Assembly: GCA_937874695.1 (NCBI GenBank)
Contig: CALNAJ010000021.1
Span: forward strand, 5,217-69,216
Direction of reading: 5' to 3'
From: an uncultured Lactobacillus sp.
Lineage (GTDB): Bacteria > Bacillota > Bacilli > Lactobacillales > Lactobacillaceae
Length of the DNA: 64,000 nucleotides
Shown one piece after another: positions 16,654 through 26,460 of this stretch. A model generated the notes under the pieces. That model had not been told where the DNA came from. It did no database searches and was given only the letters and a program-made list of their open reading frames with translations. The first letter of the stretch is position 1, and each line of letters opens with the position of its first letter. The position numbers and the translations under genes were made by a program.

Positions 16654-17253
16654 TTAGTACCAGCCGTTTGCTTGCCAGAATGATTGCGCAGCAGACCATG
16701 AACCGTAACGGGAGGCAACGTAAGAGTTGGCCACCTTTTCTTGGTTGGCAGCTGAGTAGTCACCGTTTAAGTAGGAAGAACTCAATTGGTACTTACCTAC
16801 GTATTGGCCGTTACGAGCTGAGTATGAACCACCGGATTCCTTACCCGCGATCCAAGCCTTAGCGCTGGCTTCGGAGCCAGAAACACCAGTAGAAGCAGAC
16901 GTGTTGCTGCTAGTAGAAGCTTGGTTAGAGTAAGAAGTGGTTGCTTGACTACTTTGCGTAGAAGCATTGTTGCTGTAGTTTTGGCTAGAAACAGTAGCTG
17001 CAGTCGTTGACGTCGTCGTGCTCGTAGGCACGTTCAACGTTTGACCAACGTAGATCAAGCTGCTGTTGGCAAGGCTGTTGGCCTTTTCAATGGCGTTAAC
17101 GGACGTCTTGTACGTGTTAGCTAATGACCAAACAGAATCCCCCTGCTTGACCGTAACAGTATCGGCGTTAGCCGTTTGAGTAGTAGCGAAGAAACCGGCA
17201 CCGACAATAGCGGCCGTTCCTAAAGTAGTAACTAAAGCTTTTTTGATATTCAT
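16654..17253 (-). CDS. Aggregation-promoting factor-like surface protein with LysM, paralogue
   Basis: A 199-residue secreted protein with the same plan as its neighbour: nearly identical signal peptide (MNIKKALVTTLGTAA), LysM (VKQGDSVWSLANTYKTSVNA), a Ser/Thr/Asn/Gln-rich linker that differs in sequence, and an almost identical APF end domain finishing SFWQANGWY. The pair is a tandem duplication in which the linker has diverged most. TTGAAT-18-TCTAAT at about 17293-17322 is a plausible promoter. The start codon and long SD spacing follow the neighbour. Confidence 0.88.
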   Translation of the reverse strand: MNIKKALVTTLGTAAIVGAGFFATTQTANADTVTVKQGDSVWSLANTYKTSVNAIEKANSLANSSLIYVGQTLNVPTSTTTSTTAATVSSQNYSNNASTQSSQATTSYSNQASTSSNTSASTGVSGSEASAKAWIAGKESGGSYSARNGQYVGKYQLSSSYLNGDYSAANQEKVANSYVASRYGSWSAAQSFWQANGWY

Positions 17254-17574
17254 AATAAATGAATGTCCTCCTTTGTTTGCTTAACGGATATTAGAATAAC
17301 TGATGGGTATTACATTCAAATTGATGTTAGATTACGCGGAGGTTAAGAAAAATATTACATTGTGACAATTCGTAATATTTGTAATGATGGTGTAATATAA
17401 AACGCTTTAATCAGCCGTTTTTTACCCATTTTAGACGAAACGAGGGTCGATTTATCGTGCGTTTTGCACTGAAAAACGGCATTTTTTTGTCATAATTAAT
17501 GATAATTCGATGAAAATACGGTGTTTTTCCGAAGGATTTTGAAAATTTTCGGAAATTACACCTAATTTGACGAC
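17254..17574. other. AT-rich upstream region of the APF gene
   Basis: No gene is supported. The stretch holds the probable promoter, several TTAC/GTAA half-sites, and an ATTACA...TGTAAT inverted pair around 17352-17384. Confidence 0.35.
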
Positions 17575-17627
17575 CAAAAAAGCGGTAAATTTCGCTGAAA
17601 TTATCTCCTTCAGCAAAACTTACCGCT
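17575..17627 (-). terminator. Terminator of the flavodoxin gene
   Basis: A long imperfect stem: minus-strand AGCGGTAA (17620-17627) pairs with TTACCGCT (17581-17588), with an inner TGAAG/TTTCA-type hairpin, followed by TTTTTT. Confidence 0.85.
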
Positions 17628-17641
17628 AACTTTATTCATTA

Positions 17642-18112
17642 TTATAAGGGAAAATCGTCCTTCATGCCGGTCGCAATCTCATCCGGCGTGTTCGCTGTAA
17701 AGCTGTCTCGGATCGTAAAGTCCCCAGCTTCCGCCCACTTCCGCAAGTATGGCAAGCTCTCGTCTACGCGGCTACTAGCACTCGTCACAAACGGAATCAC
17801 CGTCTTACCAGCCAGCTGGGTGGTCGTCAAGAAGTTCTGAATGAGCCGAGGCGGCTGATGGTACCAGGTTGGGAAGCCCAGATAAAGTGTCTCAACTTGG
17901 TTCACATCGACGGGGTCAAACTCAGGTAGCTTACGCTGCTCGTTCTCGGCGTCGGTCCGCGCGACCAACTGCTGGAAGCCTGTCGTGGGATACGGATCGC
18001 TTGCTTTCAGCTGAACCGGGGTTAGCTGCAGGTATCGCCCGACAGTTTCGGCGGCCGTTTGGGTCCGTCCTGATACAGAGAAGTACACAACTGCTGTTTT
18101 GGTTTGTGGCAT
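17642..18112 (-). CDS. Flavodoxin family protein
   Basis: A 156-residue flavodoxin-fold protein. The N-terminal AVVYFSVSGRTQTAAETVG is the FMN-phosphate loop, TLYLGFPTWYHQPPRL is the WYH/aromatic loop around the isoalloxazine ring, and PFVTSASSRVDESLPYL matches the third FMN-binding segment. It is probably an FMN-dependent electron carrier or quinone/flavin reductase of the flavodoxin_4 group. GAGG lies before the ATG at 18112. It is monocistronic, with its own terminator. Confidence 0.87.
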   Translation of the reverse strand: MPQTKTAVVYFSVSGRTQTAAETVGRYLQLTPVQLKASDPYPTTGFQQLVARTDAENEQRKLPEFDPVDVNQVETLYLGFPTWYHQPPRLIQNFLTTTQLAGKTVIPFVTSASSRVDESLPYLRKWAEAGDFTIRDSFTANTPDEIATGMKDDFPL

Positions 18113-18260
18113 AATGATTCCTCCTCAGGTTAATTTGACACCTTAAGCATACCGCTGTTTAGGGACTAACGGTAATGATTATTCCTATATTATAGAAGAA
18201 ACACGATTATTAAGGCGTAAATTTACAACCGTTACCCCCCCAATTTCCCTTTAGACAACG

Positions 18261-18295
18261 CAAAAACGGTCACCCCATCCAGAGTGACCGTTCCC
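18261..18295 (-). terminator. Terminator of adhE
   Basis: Minus strand AACGGTCAC / GTGACCGTT followed by TTTGCG. Confidence 0.85.
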
Positions 18296-18304
18296 GGTTA
18301 ATCG

Positions 18305-20923
18305 TTATTTTTCGACGTTCTTGCCGTCATATTCATCAATCATGATTTGCTTCAATTCAGAAACTAATGGTTCCTTAGGGTTAGCAGTCGTGCATTGGTC
18401 ACCGAAGGCCAATTCTGCTAAGTGGTCAACGACCTTGTCAAAGTGGGCCTTGTCCACACCGTTAGCCTTCAAGCTCAAGGTAACCCCAACTGAGTGAGCC
18501 AAGTCGATAACCTTCTTGACTAAGGCTTCCTTCAGTTCTTCCTTGGTGTTCCCTGGTAAGCCCAGGTAACGGGCGATTTGGGCGTAGTCTTCGTCGGCAC
18601 GGAAGTATTCGTACTTAGGCCACATAGCCAGCTTCGTTGGTTCCTTGAAGTTGTAACGAATAACGTGTGGCAAGGTGATAGCGATAGCCAAACCATGAGG
18701 TAACCCGAACTCCCCACCTAGCTTGTGGGCAATCGAGTGGTCAACTCCGAGGAAGGCGTTGGCAAAGGCCATCCCGGCAAGCGTTGAAGCGTTATGCATT
18801 TCTTCACGTGCCGTAACATCACCATTGTAAGAGTTGGTCAGGTTATCCATAACTAACTTGATGGCTTGTAACGACCATGGCCGCGTGTAATCAGAAGCCA
18901 TTGCGGAAACGTAGGATTCGATGGCGTGGGTTAACACGTCTAATCCGGAGTAAGCCACCGTCTTCTTTGGTACCGTTTGGATAAATTGTGAATCCACGAT
19001 AGCCACGTCAGGCGTCAACGCGTAGTCGGCCAATGGGTATTTCACATGCGTCTTGGAATCAGTGATGACAGAGAATGGCGTCACTTCTGAGCCAGTCCCA
19101 GACGTCGTTGGAATTGCAACGAATTGGGCCTTGTGTGGCTTGTGGAACTTGTAAGTCCGCTTCCGAATGTCCAAGAACTTCTGCTTAGCACCGAAGAAGC
19201 TAGCGTTAGGATCTTCGTAGAATAACCACATGTTCTTAGCGGCATCGATTGGTGACCCACCACCTAAGGCGATGATCGTATCTGGCTTAAATGTCCGCAT
19301 CTGAGCGACCCCACGTTCAACCGTGTCAGTCGTTGGATCTGGTTCAACGTCGGAGAACAGGGAGTATTCGATCCCACCTGGTTGACGCTTCAATTCATTT
19401 AAGACGGTGTCGATGTAACCCAATTCAACCATGGATGGGCTAGTTACCAGGAAGACCCGCTTGATGCCAGGCATATCGTCGAGGTAACGGACGGACGTCT
19501 TTTCAAAGTAAACTCGAGGTAATTTAATCCATTGCATATTATTTCGCCGCTTTGCAATCGTTTTGATGTTCAACAGGTCAAATGAGGAAACGTTATGGGA
19601 TACGGAGTTCTTACCCCATGAACCAGTCCCCAACGTCAATGAAGGAATCATTTCGTTGTAGAGGTTCCCAATACCACCGATAGCGGATGGCGTGTTGACC
19701 AGCACCCGGCTAGCCTTCATCTTAATCCCAAATTCAGTAGCTAAGTCGTCATCCATCGTGTGAATGCCGGCCGTGTGACCTAAACCACCGAAATGGAGAA
19801 GTTCATCACAAAGTCTGAATGCATCTTCGTGGCTCTTCGCTTTGTAAACAGAAAGCACTGGAGACAGCTTTTCTTGTGAAAGTGGGAACTTAGGACCAAC
19901 GCCCTTCAATTCAGCAGCCAGAACCTTTGCCGTAGCTGGAACCTTGATGCCAGCAATCTCAGCAATCTTCTGTGCGGACATCCCTGCGATAGGACCCTTG
20001 ACCCCGCCTTCTGGCCGGAACATAGCGTCAGCTAAGGCTTTTTCGTCGCTCTTCTTAATGAAGAAGACGCCACGATCTTCCATTTCTTTCTTAACGGTGT
20101 CGTAGATTTCTTGGTCGATAACGGCACTGTTTTCAGAAGCACAGACCATCCCGTTATCAAACGTCTTGGAAAGGACGATGTCGTAGACGGAACGCTTGAT
20201 GTTGGCCGTCTTTTCAATGTAAGCTGGACCGTTACCAGGACCAACCCCTAAGGCTGGCTTCCCAGTTGAGTAAGCGGCCTTAACCATGCCAGGACCACCA
20301 GTAGCCAAGACACTGGCTACCATTGGGTGATTCATCAATGCCGTCGTCGCTTCCAGACTAGGCTTGTCGATCCATTGGATGACACCTTCTGGCGCACCAG
20401 CAGCAATCGCAGCGTCGCGGACAACTTTAGCAGCCATCACGGAAGACTTCTGTGCTTGTGGGTGGAAGGCGAAGATGATTGGGTTCCGCGTCTTAACGGC
20501 GATCAATGACTTGAACATTGCCGTTGACGTTGGGTTAGTTACAGGGGTTACCCCGGCCAAAATTCCCAGTGGTTCAGCAACGGTGATCAGTTGCCGTTCA
20601 CGGTCATCCTTGATGATGCCAACCGTCTTGTCGTTCTTGATGGAGTGCCAGATTTCTTCAGTGGCAAACATGTTCTTAACAGCCTTGTCTTCCATCACAC
20701 CACGGCCAGTTTCTTCAAAGGCCGCCTTGGCTAATTCCATATGGTGGTCCAAACCAGCAATCGCCATTTGGTGGACGATGTGGTCAACTTTTTCTTGGGT
20801 AAAGTCATCCATGGCGCACAGGGCGTCGTGGGCTTTAGCGGTCAACCGGTCGATCATTTGGTCAACGGTTTCCGTACTTTCTTCTTTTTTTACTTTTGGA
20901 TTTTCTTTCACGTCTTTTAACAT
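18305..20923 (-). CDS. adhE: Bifunctional acetaldehyde-CoA/alcohol dehydrogenase
   Basis: An 872-residue fusion that reduces acetyl-CoA to acetaldehyde and then to ethanol, regenerating NAD+; it is the redox outlet of heterofermentation. The N-terminal half (about residues 1-440) is the aldehyde dehydrogenase with catalytic Cys in NGMVCASENSAV; the C-terminal half is an iron-dependent alcohol dehydrogenase with GGGSPIDAAKNMW and the metal-binding GVDHSIAHKLGGEFGLPHG. It forms spirosomes in other bacteria. GGAGG precedes the ATG at 20923. Upstream lie Rex-like boxes and a near-perfect cre, so NADH level and carbon catabolite state probably set expression. Confidence 0.96.
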   Translation of the reverse strand: MLKDVKENPKVKKEESTETVDQMIDRLTAKAHDALCAMDDFTQEKVDHIVHQMAIAGLDHHMELAKAAFEETGRGVMEDKAVKNMFATEEIWHSIKNDKTVGIIKDDRERQLITVAEPLGILAGVTPVTNPTSTAMFKSLIAVKTRNPIIFAFHPQAQKSSVMAAKVVRDAAIAAGAPEGVIQWIDKPSLEATTALMNHPMVASVLATGGPGMVKAAYSTGKPALGVGPGNGPAYIEKTANIKRSVYDIVLSKTFDNGMVCASENSAVIDQEIYDTVKKEMEDRGVFFIKKSDEKALADAMFRPEGGVKGPIAGMSAQKIAEIAGIKVPATAKVLAAELKGVGPKFPLSQEKLSPVLSVYKAKSHEDAFRLCDELLHFGGLGHTAGIHTMDDDLATEFGIKMKASRVLVNTPSAIGGIGNLYNEMIPSLTLGTGSWGKNSVSHNVSSFDLLNIKTIAKRRNNMQWIKLPRVYFEKTSVRYLDDMPGIKRVFLVTSPSMVELGYIDTVLNELKRQPGGIEYSLFSDVEPDPTTDTVERGVAQMRTFKPDTIIALGGGSPIDAAKNMWLFYEDPNASFFGAKQKFLDIRKRTYKFHKPHKAQFVAIPTTSGTGSEVTPFSVITDSKTHVKYPLADYALTPDVAIVDSQFIQTVPKKTVAYSGLDVLTHAIESYVSAMASDYTRPWSLQAIKLVMDNLTNSYNGDVTAREEMHNASTLAGMAFANAFLGVDHSIAHKLGGEFGLPHGLAIAITLPHVIRYNFKEPTKLAMWPKYEYFRADEDYAQIARYLGLPGNTKEELKEALVKKVIDLAHSVGVTLSLKANGVDKAHFDKVVDHLAELAFGDQCTTANPKEPLVSELKQIMIDEYDGKNVEK

Positions 20924-20967
20924 TGTTATGCCTCCATTTGAAAACATCTTGTTAAGTTCTTCACGAG

Positions 20968-21142
20968 TTAAATCATATCACCTTTTTGAAATTCTGCAAG
21001 AGGTTTATGTTAAAAAAATCACAACTAAGTAGACTGACAAACAAACCCGCTGTCAGCAAGGCTTACGGCGATAAAGAATGTAAGCGCATACACAAATTTT
21101 AAAAACTTTTCAGAAACTTTTTCGATGTATTTTAAATCACAA
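20968..21142 (-). promoter_or_regulatory. adhE control region: promoter, two Rex-like boxes, cre
   Basis: The promoter is about TTGCAG-16-TATGAT (minus strand). The 18-mer TTGTGATTTTTTTAACAT (minus, 21007-21024) matches the Rex consensus WTGTGA-N6-TCACAW with one mismatch and sits just upstream of the -35. TTGTGATTTAAAATACAT (21125-21142) is a weaker second copy. TGTAAGCGCATACA (21079-21092) matches cre with one mismatch. A CTGACA...TGTCAG inverted pair lies at about 21032-21054. Confidence 0.65.
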
Positions 21143-21356
21143 CCGCTTGCTTTTCTTTCATAATTTCGGTAATTACGTCACTGAATCCTTGCGTTTGCCA
21201 AGTTTTTTCCACCAACTGAACGGTTTCCATACCAGCAGTGCACCGATTATGCTAAAGTTAAGACATGAAAAATCTACAGTCTGGGCACTTAGCACGGTGA
21301 AAGCATGCTCTGCCAGCCGACTGCAAATCGTAAATAAATTCGAAAGCGTGATTTCT

Positions 21357-23150
21357 ATGCGACCTTTAGCCTTCTGGCGGGACGCGAACAACCACTTCTT
21401 CCATCATTGGGGAAGTTACGTCACCCTAGTCTTTCTGACCAACTTGGTCGTCAGCTACATTGCGGTGCCAATCTTTACCTGGTTGACAGCCGCTCTGATG
21501 CGCTGGCAACATGTGCCTTACATTTCCTATACCAACATTGGTTCCCTACTGATTCGTCATCCCCTAGCCATTCTGGGACTGATCGTCATTCTATTGGCCA
21601 TTATTACCTTGATCTATTGGCAATTTGCCTACTTACTTCTGGGAATCACCAATATCCGTCACGGTCGGCCCCAAACCATGTTGGGCGTTTTAGGCGATAC
21701 CATTCGTAGTATCGCCGGCGCCTCACCCAGCACATTTCTCTTCTTTATTGGCTACTTCATTGTGATCATGCCTTTTGGGAGTGAACTCTTTACGACGCCA
21801 CTGCTCAATAAAGCCAAGATTCCGGCATTTATCACCAGCTACCTCATGGACAACAATGCCTTCGCCGTCCTACTCGGTATCTTCTATGTGGGAGCCGCCT
21901 ATCTGGGAATTCGGCTAATTGCCGTCCTACCCCTGATGATGATTGACCATTACCACAGCCGCGATGCCATTCGCCTGAGTTGGCATCGCACCCGTGGTCA
22001 CTTCTGGAACTACTTTCTCAAAATTATCGTGACCCTTGTCATCGTCAGTGTCACCGTCGCCATCATCTACGGCGCACTCTACCTAGGCCAAGTTCTCTTC
22101 GATAAGACGGGCATTGCCCTGATCACCGCGACCATCAACCTCTTTCTAATGGAGGTGATTACGGAGTTCATTGTCTGCTACGCCACCGTAATCTTTATGA
22201 TGGTGATTCTCAGCAGTCATGACACCCATCAGCCCATGCCATCCGTCCTGTTTAGCTTCCGCGAACCCGCTAAGACCCGGTTACGGACCCGGCTCCTGAT
22301 CATCAGCGGCTTAACGGTCATCAGTGCCGCACTGGTTGGATTCAACTTAATCTATCTGAATGGACTGGCCATGAGTAAACCCCTGACGATTGCTCACCGC
22401 GGGGTGGACAACGGTAACGGCGTTCAGAATACGATTCCGGCCATGGTCAAGACCAGCAAGGAACGGCCAGACTACGTTGAAATGGATATTCGGATGACAA
22501 AAGATCACCAGTTTGTGGTCATGCACGATGCCAATCTGAAAAATCTAGCTGGATTGAACCGCAAAGTCTCAAAGATGACTCTCAAGCAATTGACCGCCGT
22601 CACCATCACTGAGAATGGCTACCAGGCCAAAATTCCAAGCTTCAACGACTACCTCAATACCGCGATTAAGCACCATCAAAAACTGCTGATCGAAATTAAA
22701 ACGGGCGGGGCCGATACTAAGGACCTGCCGGAACGCTTCTATCGGCAATTCGGTAGCCGGATTCTCACCAATCACGAACAAGTGCACACGTTGAGCTACA
22801 CCATCATGAACCGGCTGAAGAAGGAACATCCCGACCTCTTTGTCAGCTATATCATGCCGTACAATCTTACCTTCCCCCAAACGCGGGCTAACGCCTATAC
22901 CATGGAGGAGACCACGCTCAACGATACCTTCATCGAGCAGGCTGACCGCCAGCACAAGAAGGTCTACGCGTGGGATATCGACGACATTACCAGTATGGAT
23001 CAGATGATGTTCATTGGGGTTAATGGGGTCATCACCAACAACCTCCACCTGATTCAGCAGGAAATCAAAGACAACACGGATCATCCGAGCTACGCCAACC
23101 TCCTGTTAACGTTTATGAACGACTTAACGTTGGAAACACAGACGCAGTAA
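21357..23150 (+). CDS. Membrane-anchored glycerophosphodiester phosphodiesterase
   Basis: About 597 residues. The N-terminal part (about residues 1-340) has some seven transmembrane segments (GPDPase membrane domain), and the C-terminal 250 residues are a GDPD catalytic domain: LTIAHRGVDNGNGVQNTIPA with the catalytic His/Arg, then YVEMDIRMTKDHQFVVMHD with the Glu/Asp/His metal ligands. It hydrolyses glycerophosphodiesters, possibly from lipids or teichoic acid, at the membrane. The start MRPLAFWRDANNHFF was chosen because hydrophobic family homology begins there; its ribosome site is weak, and the open frame continues upstream to 21147. It is divergent from adhE. Confidence 0.86.
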   Translation: MRPLAFWRDANNHFFHHWGSYVTLVFLTNLVVSYIAVPIFTWLTAALMRWQHVPYISYTNIGSLLIRHPLAILGLIVILLAIITLIYWQFAYLLLGITNIRHGRPQTMLGVLGDTIRSIAGASPSTFLFFIGYFIVIMPFGSELFTTPLLNKAKIPAFITSYLMDNNAFAVLLGIFYVGAAYLGIRLIAVLPLMMIDHYHSRDAIRLSWHRTRGHFWNYFLKIIVTLVIVSVTVAIIYGALYLGQVLFDKTGIALITATINLFLMEVITEFIVCYATVIFMMVILSSHDTHQPMPSVLFSFREPAKTRLRTRLLIISGLTVISAALVGFNLIYLNGLAMSKPLTIAHRGVDNGNGVQNTIPAMVKTSKERPDYVEMDIRMTKDHQFVVMHDANLKNLAGLNRKVSKMTLKQLTAVTITENGYQAKIPSFNDYLNTAIKHHQKLLIEIKTGGADTKDLPERFYRQFGSRILTNHEQVHTLSYTIMNRLKKEHPDLFVSYIMPYNLTFPQTRANAYTMEETTLNDTFIEQADRQHKKVYAWDIDDITSMDQMMFIGVNGVITNNLHLIQQEIKDNTDHPSYANLLLTFMNDLTLETQTQ

Positions 23151-23169
23151 GCTCTAACCAGTCGTATAG

Positions 23170-23208
23170 AAAAAGATGCTTGACTATAACTAGTCAGGCA
23201 TCTTTTTT
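23170..23208. terminator. Bidirectional terminator
   Basis: AAGATGCTTGACT pairs with AGTCAGGCATCTT, with A-run upstream and T-run downstream, serving the phosphodiesterase gene and the converging DUF1836 gene. Confidence 0.88.
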
Positions 23209-23218
23209 ACGTTAAAGC

Positions 23219-23746
23219 TTATTTACTTTTCTCGATCTTTCGAAGCGGACGCTTAATCAAGTGCAGTAGCTTTTCCGACTGTAACCGAGCCACCACGGCA
23301 TCGACCGCGACCTGCATCAACTTTTCGTTTAAGTCCTTGGCGGCAGGCTGAACCTGTTCCTCACCTAAATGGTGCAGACGGTCTTCCAGCTGGCCAATAA
23401 AGTTATCGTAGGCTTGCTTAGGGTAATCGCCGGCCGTAATCTGGTCAATCCCTGAACGCACCGTATCCGTTTGGAACATGGGCTTGAGGAGGCTGATCAT
23501 CAAAATATCCGTCAACTGCATCGTCTGATACTTCTTTTTGACGGGCGCTAGGATCACGTGATGCTTCACATAATTATTAATCATTGCCGGCGTGATGGTA
23601 TCGATACCCAATGGTCCCAGAATATCGTTGATCAAGGCGGTCACCTGGTCCATATAGAGGTCAAACTTTGGTAAATCATCCCATCGTGGCAACTTAGCCT
23701 TGTGCATCTGGTTTTCCCAACGGGTGTATTGATTATAATCAGCCAT
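23219..23746 (-). CDS. DUF1836 domain protein (YkrK-like putative regulator)
   Basis: A 175-residue protein with the DUF1836 pattern: a short N-terminal WDDLPKFDLYMDQVTALIND, followed by a MerR-like winged-helix region (ITPAMINNYVKHHVI then QLTDILMISLLKPMF). B. subtilis YkrK of this family is a transcriptional regulator; here the target is not known. The ATG at 23746 has AGGGAAG upstream. The P-type ATPase gene lies upstream on the same strand with a possible terminator in between. Confidence 0.78.
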   Translation of the reverse strand: MADYNQYTRWENQMHKAKLPRWDDLPKFDLYMDQVTALINDILGPLGIDTITPAMINNYVKHHVILAPVKKKYQTMQLTDILMISLLKPMFQTDTVRSGIDQITAGDYPKQAYDNFIGQLEDRLHHLGEEQVQPAAKDLNEKLMQVAVDAVVARLQSEKLLHLIKRPLRKIEKSK

Positions 23747-23851
23747 ATTTCTTCCCTGCCCTTCCATTTCTTACTTCTATTATAGCATATTACCTAGTTT
23801 TAGTGACTAGATATAACTAGATTAAGTTATTTCAGCTAGCGTTGAGACGAA

Positions 23852-23884
23852 ATAACGGCCAGTAGACGTATTGTGTACTGACCG
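23852..23884 (-). terminator. Weak terminator or hairpin after the P-type ATPase gene
   Basis: Minus strand CGGTCAGTA (23876-23884) pairs with TACTGGCCG (23856-23864), with wobble, then TTATTTCGT. The T-tract is short. Confidence 0.5.
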
Positions 23885-23949
23885 CGTTAATTTTATAGTG
23901 ATGTGTCTCTCTTTTAGGACAAACAGCATCCGTCCCCTGGGGTAAACTT

Positions 23950-26289
23950 TTACCGCCACCGAATTCGACTCAAAATACGTTTGCCCAAGCCTTCTTGAAC
24001 CACGATGAAGACTGGGTACACGCTAATCATCAGCGGCAAGTAGATCAAGGCGAGCTTCCAATTCAACAGGCTGACCAGCGAGAAGATTGGCCCAAACAGT
24101 AAGAAGACGGCGGCGAAGAGGCCCGCCATGAGGGCGATCAAACCAATTTTAAACCGGTTCAATGGCCGGGCAACCATGATCAGAGCATTTAGACTAATCA
24201 GCCCCGTCATCAAGACACTCAGCGTGGAGGTCGTGGCGAAGCTCAGACCAAACTGTGTGCCCAACGCCAGAATGACTAGGATATAGCCCACGACACAGAC
24301 TGCGGCCGGCGCAGCAATCTCCATAACTTGCTTCATAAAACGACCGGCAATTCGCGCATAGTTCGGTTGCAACGCCAGGAAGAACGTTGGAATCCCAACC
24401 ATCAACGATGAGATTGGTGTTAACTGAATGGGTTCAAATGGGTAACTACGGCTCATGAAGATAAAAATCAGCGTAAGTACCACGGAATACATGGTCTTGA
24501 TCAGGTAGAGCGAGGCCACCCGCTCGATGTTATTGATGACTCGGCGCCCTTCATTCAGGACATTGATCATCGCATCAAAGTTGGAATCGACCAGCACAAA
24601 ATCCGCCAGGCTCTTCGTAGCTTCACTACCCGAGGCCATCGCAATACTACAATCGGATTGGCGCAGCGCCAACAAGTCGTTGACCCCATCCCCAGTCATA
24701 GCAACGGTGTGTCCCGCCGTTTGATAGGCCTTGATCAGCCCCTGTTTCTGTTGCGGGGTCACGCGGCCGAAGACGTTATAGTCCGCAACCAAGCGGTCAT
24801 AGTCGGGTTCCGCCCCAACCTGACTCATGTCGACTAACTGATCAGCGCCGGCAATTCCTGCCCGGCCGGCGATACTGGCGACCGTTACCGGATTATCCCC
24901 GGAGATGACCTTCAGCGCCACATCTTGATTGGCGAAGAAGCTAAAGGTATCCTTGGCCCGCGGCCGTAACTCATCGGTGATCAAAATTAGCCCGATGGCT
25001 TCCGGTGCGGTGGGTTTTGGTGACGTTAACGCCGCAACTTTGGCCAGTAACAGCACCCGATAACCCTGTGCGGCGAGTGCTTGAATCCGCTGTTTCACAG
25101 CTGCCGGCACAGTATCAAAAATGAATTCCGGCGCACCCATGACGTAAGCGCCCGTGGCCAGCTGGGCCCCACTCCATTTACGACCGGAGGAAAATGGTAA
25201 GACCTCCGATGAAGTGACGGTTGGCGTTCCCAGCGCATTTTTGACGGCCGTTGCCGTTTCGTTGTCGTCACCCGTCGCTGCGACGAGTTGCGCCAGCGTC
25301 TCATTCAAAGCATCCGTTGACTGGGTTCCTATGGCTTCGACCTTTTCCAATTCCAATTTACCGTTGGTGATGGTTCCGGTCTTATCCAAACACAGGACGT
25401 CTACTCGTGCCAGCGCTTCAATCGCGGGTAATTCTCGAACCAACACGTGCCGCCGACCCAGAGTAAAGGCCCCCGCGGCCAGCGCCACCGACGTCAACAG
25501 GACTAAGCCTTCTGGAATCATCCCGACCATCGAGGCAACGGTTCCCAGAATGGCCCGGTTCTGGTCCTGACCCCGCATCAGTGCGGAAATAAACAGCCCC
25601 GCACCTAGGGGGATAATGGCAAAGGTCAAGACTTTAATAATCCGATTAATAATGATCAGGAGCTGACTGGCAGACCGCCGCTTTTGCTTAGCCGAATGGG
25701 CCAGCTGCTTGACGAAACTGCCACTCCCGACCTTGGTAGCCTGGACGATAGCCTTGCCACCGAGAATAACGCTCCCGGAGACCAGCTGATCGTTGGTATT
25801 CTTTATGATTGGCGTCGATTCCCCGGTAATCTGAGATTCATCGACTTCCATCCCAGCCGTTTCACGGACTAACCCATCGACGGGCAACTGATCGCCGCGA
25901 CCAATCGCGAGCAAATCATCCTGGACGATTTTATCCTGGTGCATGGCTGTGAGCTCACCATCCCGAAGAACGTTGATCTGTGCCTCCGAAAGTAGGGCCA
26001 GCTTATCGACCTGGCGTTTCGAACGAATTTCCTGAAAAATTCCGATCCCGGTGTTAAAAATAACTACACCTAAAAACAGCAGATTTTTATAGCTGCCCGT
26101 GAACAGGACAAGGCCGCCCAACAGAATATTGATTAAGTTAAATAGGGTCAATAAATTATCCCTAAATATTTGTTTCACACTCCGCGTTAACGGTGGCAAT
26201 GGGTCATTCTTTAGCCCGTCAGCCACCCGTTGTTTCACTTCGGCCGCAGTTAATCCGTGGTCGAGTGGTGGCAGGTAACGTTCCGTCAT
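23950..26289 (-). CDS. Cation-translocating P-type ATPase (CtpE-like)
   Basis: A 779-residue P-type ATPase. The phosphorylation site is CLDKTGTITNGK, the actuator motif is ITGESTPI, the hinge is MTGDGVNDLLALRQSDCSIA, and hydrophobic segments are arranged as in P2/P3 pumps with about ten membrane spans. Sequence style resembles mycobacterial CtpE, which is linked to calcium uptake. The N terminus lacks heavy-metal-binding domains, and no CPC motif is present. AAAGGAGG lies upstream of the ATG. Cation and direction are not determined by the sequence. Confidence 0.86.
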   Translation of the reverse strand: MTERYLPPLDHGLTAAEVKQRVADGLKNDPLPPLTRSVKQIFRDNLLTLFNLINILLGGLVLFTGSYKNLLFLGVVIFNTGIGIFQEIRSKRQVDKLALLSEAQINVLRDGELTAMHQDKIVQDDLLAIGRGDQLPVDGLVRETAGMEVDESQITGESTPIIKNTNDQLVSGSVILGGKAIVQATKVGSGSFVKQLAHSAKQKRRSASQLLIIINRIIKVLTFAIIPLGAGLFISALMRGQDQNRAILGTVASMVGMIPEGLVLLTSVALAAGAFTLGRRHVLVRELPAIEALARVDVLCLDKTGTITNGKLELEKVEAIGTQSTDALNETLAQLVAATGDDNETATAVKNALGTPTVTSSEVLPFSSGRKWSGAQLATGAYVMGAPEFIFDTVPAAVKQRIQALAAQGYRVLLLAKVAALTSPKPTAPEAIGLILITDELRPRAKDTFSFFANQDVALKVISGDNPVTVASIAGRAGIAGADQLVDMSQVGAEPDYDRLVADYNVFGRVTPQQKQGLIKAYQTAGHTVAMTGDGVNDLLALRQSDCSIAMASGSEATKSLADFVLVDSNFDAMINVLNEGRRVINNIERVASLYLIKTMYSVVLTLIFIFMSRSYPFEPIQLTPISSLMVGIPTFFLALQPNYARIAGRFMKQVMEIAAPAAVCVVGYILVILALGTQFGLSFATTSTLSVLMTGLISLNALIMVARPLNRFKIGLIALMAGLFAAVFLLFGPIFSLVSLLNWKLALIYLPLMISVYPVFIVVQEGLGKRILSRIRWR

Positions 26290-26460
26290 TTAGGCGTCCT
26301 CCTTTACCAATTCGTTACCCATATTGTACTCGATAATGCGCTTTCATAACGACTAATCTGTTGCTTTTTTTGGATTCTTAAGCGAAACGCTAGCTGTTAA
26401 CAGGTCCCGCTAAGAGTGGTTAAATGGAGGTGGACCCAATTATACGAGGGAGGAATTACC

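Noticed and set aside
20364..21032. 222-codon plus-strand frame opposite the start of adhE
   Set aside because: It lies antisense to a firmly identified gene, has no ribosome site, and its composition is that of a shadow frame.
22569..23084. 171-codon minus-strand frame inside the phosphodiesterase gene
   Set aside because: Antisense to the GDPD domain; no ribosome site.
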